Shown: positions 7,087 to 16,441, numbered from the stretch's first letter. The stretch is 64,000 nucleotides of DNA from CAWAND01 sp963783335 (GCA_963783335.1 CAWAND010000004.1:310001-374000), one strand, 5' to 3'. Made by a program: numbers and translations. Notes: generated from the letters alone by a model not told the origin.

Positions 7087-9459
7087 ATGATGGTCAAAAG
7101 CATCGAACCCACCCTCGCTTCGCACCCTTCAATCAGCCCCGTGGGCGACAACGCCCCTAGGATTGACGCCACGCAGAAGCTGACTGGTGCCGCAACATTT
7201 ACCGACGATATTCAATTCGGGCCGGGCTTGCTCCACGGCCGAGTGGTCCGCAGCCCCCATGCCCACGCTCTCATCAAGTCGATTGACACATCCAAGGCGG
7301 AAGCACTGCCTGGGGTCCGGGCGGTTGTGACTGGCAAGAATTACCCCGGTTACCTCGGCCTCTACTTGCAGGACAGGCACATCTTCTGCCGTGACCGGGT
7401 CCGTTACGTTGGCGACCCGGTGGCCGGTATCGTGGCCACCACCGAGGATATCGCCGAGCAAGCCCTGGATCTGATCGATGTCGAATACGAGGTGCTCGAG
7501 GGCGTCTTCGACCCGGTCATCGGCGCCAAGCCGGACGCCCCCCTCATCCATCCCGACCTGGGGGATTACGTTGTTGCCAATTTCATCTTTCCCAAGCCAG
7601 GCACCAACATCTCAAACCATTTCAAGATCCGAAAGGGAGATACGGAAGCCGCCTGGAAGGAATGCACGGCTGTCATTGAGAGAACCTACCGAATCCCCCA
7701 CGTTCAGCATGTGCCAATCGAACCGCACACCGCCATCGCTCGCGCCGATCAAGATGGAACCGTCACACTCTGGAGTTCAACGCAATCACCTTTCGCCCAG
7801 CGCAATCTGATTGCCAAGGCCTTAGGGAAATCGCAAAGTGATGTGCGCGTGATTGGCCACTACGTTGGTGGAGGTTTTGGCTCCAAGGCCGGGGTGACGA
7901 TGGAAGCCCCGGCGGTTGTCATGGCGATGCAGGTGGAAGGTCAGCCGGTCAAGCTAAGGCTGACGCGTGAGGAGGAGTTCTACACCACGTTTGTTCGCCA
8001 AGGCTTGGTGGCCGAGATCAAGCTCGGCTGCGACTCAACCGGCAAGATCCTGGCCATGGAGAACAAATTCTACTGGGACGGGGGCGCCTACACCGAATAT
8101 GGTGTCAACGTTACTCGCGCTTCGGGGTACAGTAGCACCGGACCCTACGAGGTACCCAACGTCAAGACTGACAGCTACTGTGTCTACACGAACCACCCCG
8201 TGGGCGGTCCGTTTCGCGGCTTTGGCATGCCCGAGATGCATGCGGGCATCGAACAATGCATCGACGAATTGGCCCTTGAAATCGAGATGGACCCTGTCCA
8301 ATTCCGTCGCATAAACTGCCTCAAGGAAGGCTCAATTCTCGTGACAGGCAGCCGCATGCACCCCACGGGCCTCCCCGAGTGCCTGGACAAGGCTGCCGAA
8401 GCCATTGGCTGGGGCAAGAAATCAGAACCCAGCGGGCCGAACAAGCGGCGAGGCAAAGGGCTGGCCCTCATGTGGAAGGCGCCCGCCATGCCGCCCAACG
8501 CTGGCTCCAGCGCCTGGGTCGAACTCCGTGAAGACGGCACGCTGAACGTCGGGCTTGGTGGACAGGAGCTCGGCCAAGGCACATTCACAGTAGCAGCTCA
8601 GATGGCGGCAGCCACACTTGGCGTCCCCTTCGACTGGGTCCGCATCGCCTCGCCCGTTGACACCAAGTACAGCCCCTACGAGTGGCAGACGGTTGCCAGC
8701 CGGCTGACCTGGAGCATGGGCAATGCCGTCGTCAATGCATCCAAGGACGCCCGCAAACAGATCATCGATCTGGTGGCCGAGTCCTGGGAAGAGGATCCAG
8801 CCGACTTGGATATCGTCAACGGTGAGGTGATCTCCTACAAATCTGAAGAAGCGATGTCTCTCAAAGATATCGCCATCTACGGGCTGCCCAAGGAAGACGA
8901 CAGCGGCTGGATCGGCGGGCCGGTGGTGGGCCGAGGCAGGTTCATGCCGACCTACGTCACCGGCCTGGATCCCGAAACCGGACAAGGTGAGCGAGCTGTC
9001 GTTCACTACACGACCGGTGCCCAAGCTGTCGAAGTCGAAGTCGATCTTGAAACCGGCCGCGTGGAGGTTCTGCGAGGTGTGGCCGCATTCGACATGGGCA
9101 AGGCCATCAATCCCGATCAGGTCCGCGCCCAGATGGAGGGCGGCCTCGTTCAGGGGATCAGCACCGCTCTGTTCGAAGGGTTCAAGCTGGAAGATGGACA
9201 CCTTCGAAATCCGAGCTTTGTCGACTACCGCATCGCCACATCCTCTGATGCTCCAGACCAGATCGAAGCCATCATCGTCGAGGTCCCACAGGACGATGGG
9301 CCCTTCGGTGCGCGCGGGATCGGCGAACATCCCATGGTGCCGACCATACCGGCGATCGCTAACGCCATTGCCGACGCGTTGGGCGTGAGGATCTCGGAGC
9401 CGCCCTTCTCCTCAGAGAAAGTCTACTTGGCGATGCTTGACGAGGGGCTGATTAGCTAG
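7087..9459 (+). CDS. Xanthine dehydrogenase family protein, molybdopterin-binding large subunit
   Basis: This is the catalytic subunit (790 residues; about 750-800 is usual) of a CoxL/XdhA-family hydroxylase. The order of domains is the hammerhead (about 20-135), then the molybdopterin-binding domains. Visible motifs are QSPFAQRN (near 237), HYVGGGFGSK (near 258), GGPFRGFGMPE (near 373), GQELGQGTF (near 492) and GARGIGEHPM near 741, which supplies the catalytic Glu next to the Mo. The form FRGFG is that of xanthine and aldehyde hydroxylases, not CO dehydrogenase (which has AYRCSF). However, the residue after GGGFG-x-K is Ala, where xanthine dehydrogenases have the purine-contacting Glu. The substrate is therefore probably not xanthine itself. 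AGGAAGGTC precedes the start. Confidence 0.93.
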   Translation: MMVKSIEPTLASHPSISPVGDNAPRIDATQKLTGAATFTDDIQFGPGLLHGRVVRSPHAHALIKSIDTSKAEALPGVRAVVTGKNYPGYLGLYLQDRHIFCRDRVRYVGDPVAGIVATTEDIAEQALDLIDVEYEVLEGVFDPVIGAKPDAPLIHPDLGDYVVANFIFPKPGTNISNHFKIRKGDTEAAWKECTAVIERTYRIPHVQHVPIEPHTAIARADQDGTVTLWSSTQSPFAQRNLIAKALGKSQSDVRVIGHYVGGGFGSKAGVTMEAPAVVMAMQVEGQPVKLRLTREEEFYTTFVRQGLVAEIKLGCDSTGKILAMENKFYWDGGAYTEYGVNVTRASGYSSTGPYEVPNVKTDSYCVYTNHPVGGPFRGFGMPEMHAGIEQCIDELALEIEMDPVQFRRINCLKEGSILVTGSRMHPTGLPECLDKAAEAIGWGKKSEPSGPNKRRGKGLALMWKAPAMPPNAGSSAWVELREDGTLNVGLGGQELGQGTFTVAAQMAAATLGVPFDWVRIASPVDTKYSPYEWQTVASRLTWSMGNAVVNASKDARKQIIDLVAESWEEDPADLDIVNGEVISYKSEEAMSLKDIAIYGLPKEDDSGWIGGPVVGRGRFMPTYVTGLDPETGQGERAVVHYTTGAQAVEVEVDLETGRVEVLRGVAAFDMGKAINPDQVRAQMEGGLVQGISTALFEGFKLEDGHLRNPSFVDYRIATSSDAPDQIEAIIVEVPQDDGPFGARGIGEHPMVPTIPAIANAIADALGVRISEPPFSSEKVYLAMLDEGLIS

Positions 9460-9776
9460 GCACCATCTGCTCAGGGATGCCCAAGGTGCTGACGGGTTCG
9501 ACCTCCTGATTCGAAACGCATCATTGCCATAAGAATCAGGCCAGAACTGCGAAACCTGGATTGTGGGCGGGATTGTTTGTGCACATTTTCATAAACACAC
9601 GCCCGGGAACGACCGAATTCGGAAACGTGGCCAGTGATTCGGTGACAACCGTCGGCTATGCACGCGCCGCCCCATGATTGCGCTCATACATGGAAGGTAG
9701 ATTTCCGTGGATCGTTTTCGCACCACGACCGTAGGGAGAAATAGTCCCAACGTTTCGCGCTCAGGGAGGCCGCAGC
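9460..9776. other. Spacer between the hydroxylase and decarboxylase genes
   Basis: A 317-bp non-coding stretch. It contains a degenerate Rex/CRP-like palindrome (9577-9594) and a strong ribosome site (GGGAGG) for the following gene. I found no clear promoter hexamers or terminator, so the two gene sets may or may not share a transcript. Confidence 0.45.
9577..9594. promoter_or_regulatory. Degenerate Rex/CRP-like palindrome, site 2
   Basis: TTGTGCA-CATT-TTCATAA matches the Rex-type consensus at 12 of 14 positions and keeps the same N8 spacing between GTTTGTG and CATAAAC. It lies upstream of the decarboxylase operon. Confidence 0.35.
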
Positions 9777-11393
9777 ATGGTCGACAAGACCCAAGCCCCG
9801 GCAGACGACAGTCATAAGACACCGGAGCCGAATTCGCCCAAGACACATGGCGATCTCGCCGAGGAATTGATCGCGGCCCGTCAGCAGGCCGCACTCGGCG
9901 GTGGCGAGAGCCGGATTGAGGCACAGCACCAAAAGGGGAAGCTGACAGCCCGCGAACGCTTGGATTTGCTGCTCGACCCCGGCAGCTTCCAAGAAGTCGA
10001 TCGCTACGCGAGGCATCGTCACACAGACTTCGGACTGTCCGAAAAGAACTTCCCAGGGGACAGTGTCGTCACGGGCTTTGGAAAGATCGACGGCCGGACG
10101 GTGTGCGTGTTCGCGCAGGATTTCACTGTGTTGGGCGGCTCATATTCCGAGGTCGCCGGACAGAAGATCGCCAAAATCATGGATCTGGCCCTTGAATCCG
10201 GGGTGCCCGTGATCGGGCTGAATGACTCCGTCGGTGCCCGAATTCAGGAAGGCGTCTACAGTCTGGCCGGCTACTCAGAGCTGTTCTGGAGAAACACGCA
10301 AGCTTCCGGGGTGGTCCCCCAGATCAGCGTCATGCTCGGGCCCTGTGCCGGCGGCTCCGTCTATTCTCCAGCACTGACCGACTTCGTCATCATGACCCAG
10401 GGTCTGAGCCACATGTTCATCACCGGACCGGAGGTGATCAAGACCGTCACGGGGGAACAGGTCGACCTGGAAACCCTGGGCGGCGCGGTCACGCATGGCT
10501 CGGTCAGCGGTGTCGCACATTTCACCACCCCGGACGAAGCTGCAGCCCTGGCGACCACCCGCAAGTTGATGTCGTATCTGCCTTCCAACAACACCGAACC
10601 ACCGCCGGCGATCGAACCGACCGACGATCCGTGGCGGGCGGACAGAGCATTCGATTCCGTGGTTCCCATCGACCCAAGCGAAGCCTACAACATGAAGGAC
10701 GTTATCAACCAGGTCTTTGACCTGGGATCCTTCTTTGAAGTCCAGCCGGATTTTGCCGGGAATGCCATCGTGGGCTTCGCTCGGCTGCATGGACAGGGTG
10801 TCGGGGTGGTCGCTCAACAGCCGATGACCTTGGCCGGCGTGATCGATATCAACGCCGCCGACAAGATGGCCAGGTTCATCCGTTTCTGCGATGCGTTCAA
10901 CTTTCCGTTGATCACGTTCATAGACTCCCCCGGCTTTCTTCCGGGTCTTGCCCAGGAGCACGGCGGCATCATCCGCCACGGGGCCAAGATCGTCTACGCT
11001 TATTCCGAGGCCACCGTTCCCAAGCTGGCCGTCGTCACTCGCAAGGCATACGGCGGTGCGTACATCGTGATGAGCAGCAAGTACATCCGCACCGATTTGG
11101 TCTTCGCCTGGCCGACGGCAGAAATAGCCGTCATGGGCGCCGAAGGTGCGGTCAACATCCTGTACGGCAAGGAACTCAAAGCACTTGGAGATGAAGCTGA
11201 TGACAAGCGCTCTGAGTTGGTCGGGTCCTTCAGAGACACATTCTCCAAGCCCTACCGGGCGGCATCAAGCGGGCATGTCGACGATGTCATCTTGCCTTCC
11301 GAAACCCGATCCCGGCTGATCGGAGGACTGGAGCTCGTTCGCGACAAGCGCAGCCAGCGCCTGCCTCGAAAACACGGCACGATGCCGCTGTGA
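9777..11393 (+). CDS. Acyl-CoA carboxyltransferase subunit of a biotin-dependent decarboxylase (MmdA/PccB family)
   Basis: This 538-residue carboxyltransferase belongs to the propionyl/methylmalonyl-CoA family. It moves a carboxyl group between an acyl-CoA and carrier-bound biotin. The N-terminal half shows GKLTARERLDLLLDPGSF, AGQKIAKIMDLALESG and SVGARIQEGV. The C-terminal half shows DSPGFLPGLAQEHGGIIRHG and KAYGGAYIVMSSK with PTAEIAVMGAEGAVNILYG, the usual crotonase-fold acyl-CoA and biotin sites. The genes just downstream encode the OadG-type gamma, biotin carrier and OadB-type beta subunits, with no biotin carboxylase. This subunit therefore most likely acts as the alpha subunit of a membrane-bound sodium-pumping decarboxylase such as methylmalonyl-CoA decarboxylase. 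The acyl-CoA substrate is inferred. GGGAGG lies upstream of the ATG. Confidence 0.93.
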   Translation: MVDKTQAPADDSHKTPEPNSPKTHGDLAEELIAARQQAALGGGESRIEAQHQKGKLTARERLDLLLDPGSFQEVDRYARHRHTDFGLSEKNFPGDSVVTGFGKIDGRTVCVFAQDFTVLGGSYSEVAGQKIAKIMDLALESGVPVIGLNDSVGARIQEGVYSLAGYSELFWRNTQASGVVPQISVMLGPCAGGSVYSPALTDFVIMTQGLSHMFITGPEVIKTVTGEQVDLETLGGAVTHGSVSGVAHFTTPDEAAALATTRKLMSYLPSNNTEPPPAIEPTDDPWRADRAFDSVVPIDPSEAYNMKDVINQVFDLGSFFEVQPDFAGNAIVGFARLHGQGVGVVAQQPMTLAGVIDINAADKMARFIRFCDAFNFPLITFIDSPGFLPGLAQEHGGIIRHGAKIVYAYSEATVPKLAVVTRKAYGGAYIVMSSKYIRTDLVFAWPTAEIAVMGAEGAVNILYGKELKALGDEADDKRSELVGSFRDTFSKPYRAASSGHVDDVILPSETRSRLIGGLELVRDKRSQRLPRKHGTMPL

Positions 11394-11406
11394 TCCGGAG
11401 GACCTG

Positions 11407-11748
11407 GTGACCCTCATCGAACAAGGCCTGCTCATCAGCCTGCTTGGGCTGCTGCTTACGTTTCTCGCCCTGGGCATGCTCATCCTGACGATCATCGTTC
11501 TACAGCGACTCTTCAGCCCAGCCCCAGTCACGTCTCCCACCGAAGGGCCAGGAAGCCCGGGCCCGAGGGGAGAGGAGGACGAGCTGGCGGCCGCAATCGC
11601 TGCGGCGGTTCTCCTGTTGAGGGCCAAGGACAGACATTCCGCGGCCCTTGGGGGCACGCTCGAAAACGGACCTGGCCGATGGTGGCAGCGCGGTCAGACC
11701 GTGCTATCGTCAACTCCGCAAGAAGGCAGCAACGGAAGGGATCGGTGA
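11407..11748 (+). CDS. OadG-family gamma subunit of the sodium-pumping decarboxylase
   Basis: This small protein of 113 residues starts at a GTG with GGAGG 5 nt upstream, 13 bp after the carboxyltransferase gene. One hydrophobic helix (residues 5-33, LLISLLGLLLTFLALGMLIL) is followed by a Pro/Gly-rich hinge and an Ala-rich, Glu-containing segment (EEDELAAAIAAAVLLL). This is the usual build of OadG/MmdD subunits, which anchor the soluble carboxyltransferase and biotin carrier to the membrane beta subunit. Its stop codon overlaps the biotin carrier start by one base (TGATG). The sequence itself is poorly conserved in the family, so position and topology carry the call. Confidence 0.85.
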   Translation: MTLIEQGLLISLLGLLLTFLALGMLILTIIVLQRLFSPAPVTSPTEGPGSPGPRGEEDELAAAIAAAVLLLRAKDRHSAALGGTLENGPGRWWQRGQTVLSSTPQEGSNGRDR

Positions 11749-12206
11749 TGTCTCCCGCGTCAAGTCGTCGAAAGCTCAATTTGAAACTCAACGGCAGGAC
11801 CTACCACATCGAAGTCGAGGATCTTGATCGGTCCCCTCTTGAAATCAAGGTGGACGGAAAACCCTACCAGGTTCTACTCGACGAAGCTCCCACCGAAGCC
11901 ATCCCGACACCAGCCCAGCAAGCCGCCGGTTCAGTTTCGCCCCCTTCCCAACCCGCGGCCCCCGTGCCCACGGGCGCCCCACCCGCCTATTCGGCCCAGG
12001 AGATTCGCTCGCCGATGCCGGGAAACATCCTTGACATCGCGGTTGCCGCCGGTGATCAAGTCAGTGTTGGGCAGCCTCTATGCGCCCTTGAGGCCATGAA
12101 GATGAAAAGCGCTATTCGCTCTCCGCGCGAGGGGGTGATCGCCGAAGTGCACGTGAACTCTGGGCAGGTCGTCGTTCACGGCGAACTGCTGTTCACCTTC
12201 GAATGA
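11748..12206 (+). CDS. Biotin carboxyl carrier subunit of the decarboxylase
   Basis: The 152-residue product ends in a biotinyl/lipoyl domain with EAMKM; the lysine at about 118 is the biotinylation site. MPGNILDIAVAAGDQV precedes it and the domain closes with VVHGELLFTFE. An N-terminal beta-rich region (residues 8-50) and a Pro/Ala-rich flexible linker (55-80) let the carrier swing between the carboxyltransferase and the membrane beta subunit. I chose the ATG at 11748 (GGAAGGG upstream, 1-nt overlap with the previous stop) rather than the in-frame start at 11679 inside the gamma subunit gene. A biotin ligase is not in the window. Confidence 0.94.
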   Translation: MSPASSRRKLNLKLNGRTYHIEVEDLDRSPLEIKVDGKPYQVLLDEAPTEAIPTPAQQAAGSVSPPSQPAAPVPTGAPPAYSAQEIRSPMPGNILDIAVAAGDQVSVGQPLCALEAMKMKSAIRSPREGVIAEVHVNSGQVVVHGELLFTFE

Positions 12207-12213
12207 GGCGAGC

Positions 12214-13341
12214 ATGGATCTGACACGGCTCCTTCCACTCATCGACGCCCCGCTCCATCTCACCTGGCAGTCGCTGGTCATGATGGCGGTCGGGGGCATC
12301 CTGATCTATCTGGCCGTGGCCAAGGACTATGAGCCGGTGCTGCTGCTCCCCATCGGATTTGGGGCCATTTTGACCAACCTCCCACTCACGGGAATCGCTG
12401 AATCGGGCGGAATGCTCGGCATTCTCTACAAAGCTGGGATCCAGACAGAGCTTTTCCCGCTGTTGATATTCATCGGCGTGGGTGCCATGACCGACTTCGG
12501 TCCGCTGTTGGAAAATCCCCGCATGGCACTCCTGGGGGCTGCCGGGCAGTTTGGCATATTCGGCACGTTGATGTTGGCACTGGTGCTTGGATTCAACCTC
12601 AACGAGTCCGCTTCGATCGGCATTATCGGGGCGATCGACGGACCAACCGCCATCTATGTATCAACCAAACTCGCGCCCCATCTGTTGGGGCCCATCGCCG
12701 TGGCCGCCTACAGCTACATGTCTCTGGTCCCCATTATCCAACCCCCGATCATGCGCCTTCTCACGACCGACGCCGAACGCAAGGTCCGCCTTCCCTACAC
12801 GGAGAAGCAGATCTCTCGGACCGTCAGAGTCCTGTTCCCTATCGTGGTGACCGTGCTGATATCGCTTCTGGCTCCGGTGGCTTCTCCGTTGATCGCAGCT
12901 CTGATGTTCGGCAATCTGATGCGCGAGTCCGGGGTCGTCGAACGCCTCTCCCAGTCGGCGCAGAACGAGATCGCCAATGTGACCACCATCTTCCTTGGTC
13001 TGGTTATCGGAAGCACGATGACCGGCCAGAGCTTCATCCAGATGGACACCTTGCTGATACTAGGCATGGGCCTGCTGGCCTTCGTGCTCGACACCGCCGG
13101 AGGTGTGCTCTTTGGCAAACTCCTGTATGTGCTCAGCAACCACAAGTTCAATCCGCTGATCGGGGCGGCCGGTATCAGCGCCTTCCCGATGTCGGCGCGA
13201 ATCGTTCAACGGATGGGCCAGGAATACGACTTTGAGAACTTTCTGCTCATGCACGCTATGGGAGCCAACACGGCTGGTCAGTTGGGCAGTGTTGTCGCCG
13301 GAGGTGTCGTCCTCGCCCTGCTATCCGGAACCGTTCTCTAG
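12214..13341 (+). CDS. Sodium ion-translocating decarboxylase beta subunit (OadB/MmdB family)
   Basis: This is the integral membrane subunit (375 residues, about ten hydrophobic segments) that takes carboxybiotin, releases CO2 and exports Na+. The family signature IIGAIDGPTAIYVSTKLAP (around residue 135) holds the Asp that binds Na+ in characterised OadB proteins (Asp203 there). The C-terminal region GAAGISAFPMSARIVQRMG and the closing HAMGANTAGQLGSVVAGG are the other conserved polar helices. The gene begins 7 bp after the biotin carrier stop, with GAGGCGAG upstream. Together with the three preceding genes it completes a primary sodium pump driven by decarboxylation. Confidence 0.95.
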   Translation: MDLTRLLPLIDAPLHLTWQSLVMMAVGGILIYLAVAKDYEPVLLLPIGFGAILTNLPLTGIAESGGMLGILYKAGIQTELFPLLIFIGVGAMTDFGPLLENPRMALLGAAGQFGIFGTLMLALVLGFNLNESASIGIIGAIDGPTAIYVSTKLAPHLLGPIAVAAYSYMSLVPIIQPPIMRLLTTDAERKVRLPYTEKQISRTVRVLFPIVVTVLISLLAPVASPLIAALMFGNLMRESGVVERLSQSAQNEIANVTTIFLGLVIGSTMTGQSFIQMDTLLILGMGLLAFVLDTAGGVLFGKLLYVLSNHKFNPLIGAAGISAFPMSARIVQRMGQEYDFENFLLMHAMGANTAGQLGSVVAGGVVLALLSGTVL

Positions 13342-13362
13342 TCACAAAGTGAGGCAAGTGCC

Positions 13363-14919
13363 TTGACTCTTCGAACTCTTATCAAAACCAGTCAGTACCA
13401 CGATTCGGTTTCGCTCATGTTGGTGGCCCGGGAGCTGGCCAAGCTGCCTGGTGTCAAAGACGCGGCCGTGGTCATGGCCACCGACGCCAACAAAAGCATT
13501 CTGGAGCAGAGCGGGCTTCTCGGACCGGAAGCCAAGGCAGCCTCTCCAAATGATTTGGTGATTGCTGTTCAGGCTGATGACGGCTCGGGTGACGCCGTCC
13601 TGGATGAGGCCGAGAATCTCCTTCAGAAGAAAGCCGCCGTCGAAGAGAGCGCCGGCTTTCGCCCCAAGACCATACGCAGCGCTGTCAAGACCCGGCCGGA
13701 CGCCAATGTGTGCGTCGTATCCGTCGCCGGCAGGTACGCCGCCGGGGAGGCCTGGGAAGCCTTGCGGCGCGGGCTGCATGTTCTTCTGTTTAGTGACAAC
13801 GTCGATCTCAAGGACGAAATTGCCCTCAAGGAGTACGCTCGTGATCACGCCCTGCTCCTCATGGGCCCTGGTGCCGGCACGACCATTCTCAACGGCGTGG
13901 CGCTTGGATTCGCCAATGTGGTCCCACAGGGCCCGGTCGGTATCGTCTCCGCCGCCGGCACAGGGTTGCAGGAGGTCAGCACCCTGCTTGCCAAGCGCGG
14001 CGTAGGCATCACGCAGGGCCTGGGTGTCGGCGGACGCGATCTCAGCCAAGAAGTCGGCGGAATTATGATGCTTGAGGCGCTCAAATCACTCCAAGCAGAT
14101 GACAACACCAAGGTCATCGTCCTTGTCAGTAAACCTCCGGCTGACGATGTCGCTCAAGCCGTTTTGAAGCAAGTAGGGGCTTCTGACAAACCGACCGTCG
14201 TCTGCTTGCTCGGCGGGCACCTCGACCACGGGCTGCCCACCAATGCCACCGTGGTGGCAACGCTTCAGGAAGCGGCACTGTTGGCGGCTGGGTTAGCTGA
14301 TGGGGACGTGCCCGATTTGACTGATCTGCTTGACAAGGAAGCCCAACAGACCGAACGACGGGCCGAAGAATTGGCCGCCGGCCTCGCCCCTGGACAACGC
14401 TACCTGCGGGGACTCTTCTCCGGAGGCACGTTGTGCTACGAGTCTCAGGTCATCTGGCGGGCAAACAGCGACCTGAAAGTTTGGTCCAACGCACCGCTGA
14501 TCAAGGCACTACAGATGCCGGACTCGACCCGCAGCCAGGAACACAGCGTGGTCGATTTGGGCGAAGAGGAGTTCACGGTTGGGCGCCCCCACCCGATGAT
14601 CGACAACGACCTCCGGATTCGGCGCATCCACCAGGAAGCCGAAGATCCCGAGGTGGCTGTCATCATGCTCGACGTGGTGATCGGCTACGGCGCTCACGAC
14701 GATCCAGCCGGCGAGCTCGGCGCAGCCATCAAGCAGGCCCGAGCCGAAGCCAAGGATCAGAGGCGCGAGCTCATCTTTGTGGCCTCGGTCACTGGCACGG
14801 AGGCGGACCCCCAGGTGTTGAGCCGTCAGGCAGACACACTTATCGACGCCGGAGTGGTATTGTGTGAAAGCAATGCTGAAGCCGCTCGACTGGTCGGCGC
14901 CGTTGTGGCCGGCCGCTGA
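13363..14919 (+). CDS. fdrA: FdrA/AllF-family acyl-CoA synthetase-like protein
   Basis: This 518-residue protein belongs to the FdrA family, relatives of the ADP-forming acyl-CoA/succinyl-CoA synthetases. It opens with the family-specific segment YHDSVSLMLVARELAKLPGV. A CoA-binding domain follows (about 100-290, with GPGAGTTILNGVALGFANVV and SAAGTGLQEVSTLLAKRG) and then a ligase-CoA domain (about 300-510). E. coli FdrA was recently assigned as AllF, part of the oxamate carbamoyltransferase with AllG (YlbE) and AllH (YlbF). The next gene here is an AllG homologue, while an AllH homologue is missing. The start is a TTG at 13363 with GAGG upstream; a GTG 4 nt before it runs straight into a stop. 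Confidence 0.87.
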   Translation: MTLRTLIKTSQYHDSVSLMLVARELAKLPGVKDAAVVMATDANKSILEQSGLLGPEAKAASPNDLVIAVQADDGSGDAVLDEAENLLQKKAAVEESAGFRPKTIRSAVKTRPDANVCVVSVAGRYAAGEAWEALRRGLHVLLFSDNVDLKDEIALKEYARDHALLLMGPGAGTTILNGVALGFANVVPQGPVGIVSAAGTGLQEVSTLLAKRGVGITQGLGVGGRDLSQEVGGIMMLEALKSLQADDNTKVIVLVSKPPADDVAQAVLKQVGASDKPTVVCLLGGHLDHGLPTNATVVATLQEAALLAAGLADGDVPDLTDLLDKEAQQTERRAEELAAGLAPGQRYLRGLFSGGTLCYESQVIWRANSDLKVWSNAPLIKALQMPDSTRSQEHSVVDLGEEEFTVGRPHPMIDNDLRIRRIHQEAEDPEVAVIMLDVVIGYGAHDDPAGELGAAIKQARAEAKDQRRELIFVASVTGTEADPQVLSRQADTLIDAGVVLCESNAEAARLVGAVVAGR

Positions 14920-14978
14920 ACTGAATCATCAACCAGATCCCCTCTAGGGATCAGAAACACAAATCGCAAGGACAAATC

Positions 14979-16382
14979 ATGGACCCATCTGAGATCAACG
15001 AAGTATTCGGAAAGCCATTGACCGTCGTGAATGTCGGCTTGGCCAGTATGGCCGAGTCAGTCGAGGCGCAAGGCATCCCGACCGTGGACGTCGACTGGCA
15101 GCCCCCAGCCGAGGGCATCCCGCGCCTACACTCGACGAAGTCCGGATTGGACATCGAGGCCGCCAACACCGAGACCACCCAGCGGATTCGGGCGGGGCGC
15201 CCAGTTTTGACCGGCATGGGGATCGCGCGTGACGTAATTCCCGGCATGCACGATCGGATGATCCTGCACGCTGGCCCTCCCATCACATGGGAGCGGATGT
15301 GCGGCCCAACCCGCGGCGCCGTGATGGGGGCGCTGATCTATGAGGGCTTGGCCGAGGATGAACGCCAGGCCGAGGCGTTGGCCGCTTCAGGCGACATCGA
15401 GTACGCTCCCTGTCACCACCATCACACCGTCGGGCCCATGGCCGGCATCGTTTCACCACGCATGCCGGTCTTCCTCATCGAAAACCAGGCCTTTGACAAC
15501 ACGGCCTACGCCACGCTTAACGAGGGTCTAGGAAAGGTCCTTCGCTATGGGGGGATGGGCGAGGAGGTCTACCAACGGCTGCGCTGGATGGAGAAGGTGC
15601 TTTACCCCAATCTGGACCGGGCCCTGACCAGCCTGCCGGACGGAATCGACCTTAAGGCCATCATCGCCCAGGCGCTTCACATGGGCGATGAATGCCACAA
15701 TCGCAACCGTGCCGCGACGTCCCTGTTTTTGCGGGCGATCGGTCCGGCCCTGGCCCGAACCCACACCGACAAGGAGGAGCTGGCCAAGGTTATCGAGTTC
15801 ATCGATCGCAATGACCACTTCTTCCTCAACCTAAGCATGCCGGCTGGCAAAGCCATGCTTGAGCCAGCCGAGGGCATCCCCGGCAGCAGCGTAGTGACGG
15901 TGATGGCGCGCAACGGGACGGATTTCGGCATTCGGCTGGGTTCCATGCCAGACCGCTGGTTCACGGCGCCAGCCGGAGAAGTGGAAGGACTATACTTCCC
16001 TGGATTTGGGGCCGAGGACGCCAACCCGGATATCGGTGACAGCACGATTACCGAGACGGCCGGTTTCGGCGGTTTTGCCATGGCAGCCGCTCCCGCCATT
16101 ACGCAGTTTGTGGGCGGGACACCGCAGATGGCGCACGAGACCACGTTGGAGATGTATGAGATCACCTTCGATGAACACGATGGTTTTACGATCCCGGCCT
16201 TGAATTTCCGCGGCACACCGTTGGGGATTGACGTGCGTAAAGTCATGGAAACCGGGATTCTTCCCAAAATCAACACCGGGATCGCCCACAAGGACCCTGG
16301 CGTCGGCATGGTCGGCGCAGGCATCTTGCGGGCACCGAAGGAGCCGTTCAAGGAGGCCTTCGAGGCCCTGGCGGCTCAGTAG
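14979..16382 (+). CDS. DUF1116 protein, YlbE/AllG family
   Basis: The 467-residue protein belongs to DUF1116 (E. coli YlbE, now AllG). The family core is visible around CHHHHTVGPMAGIVSPRMPVFLIEN (given here as an interval near residues 145-169) and in ERMCGPTRGAVMGALIYEG near 107. Late motifs are MPAGKAMLEPAEGIPGSSVV and MVGAGILRAP. In E. coli it forms the oxamate carbamoyltransferase with FdrA and YlbF. The gene follows FdrA after 59 bp with AAGGACAAATC before the ATG. In this operon the pair more likely acts on a carbamoylated or CoA-activated intermediate made by the upstream hydroxylase and the downstream cyclase; that is inference. Confidence 0.85.
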   Translation: MDPSEINEVFGKPLTVVNVGLASMAESVEAQGIPTVDVDWQPPAEGIPRLHSTKSGLDIEAANTETTQRIRAGRPVLTGMGIARDVIPGMHDRMILHAGPPITWERMCGPTRGAVMGALIYEGLAEDERQAEALAASGDIEYAPCHHHHTVGPMAGIVSPRMPVFLIENQAFDNTAYATLNEGLGKVLRYGGMGEEVYQRLRWMEKVLYPNLDRALTSLPDGIDLKAIIAQALHMGDECHNRNRAATSLFLRAIGPALARTHTDKEELAKVIEFIDRNDHFFLNLSMPAGKAMLEPAEGIPGSSVVTVMARNGTDFGIRLGSMPDRWFTAPAGEVEGLYFPGFGAEDANPDIGDSTITETAGFGGFAMAAAPAITQFVGGTPQMAHETTLEMYEITFDEHDGFTIPALNFRGTPLGIDVRKVMETGILPKINTGIAHKDPGVGMVGAGILRAPKEPFKEAFEALAAQ

Positions 16383-16441
16383 GGTCCGCCCCGCCCCCCT
16401 GAGTGAGTTCAGCGGCGGGATCACACTTATCGAGGAGAGCA

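Noticed and set aside
8422..9330. Minus-strand ORF of 302 codons inside the hydroxylase large-subunit gene
   Set aside because: Third-position G+C bias of the sense gene creates long antisense frames; no recognisable motif.
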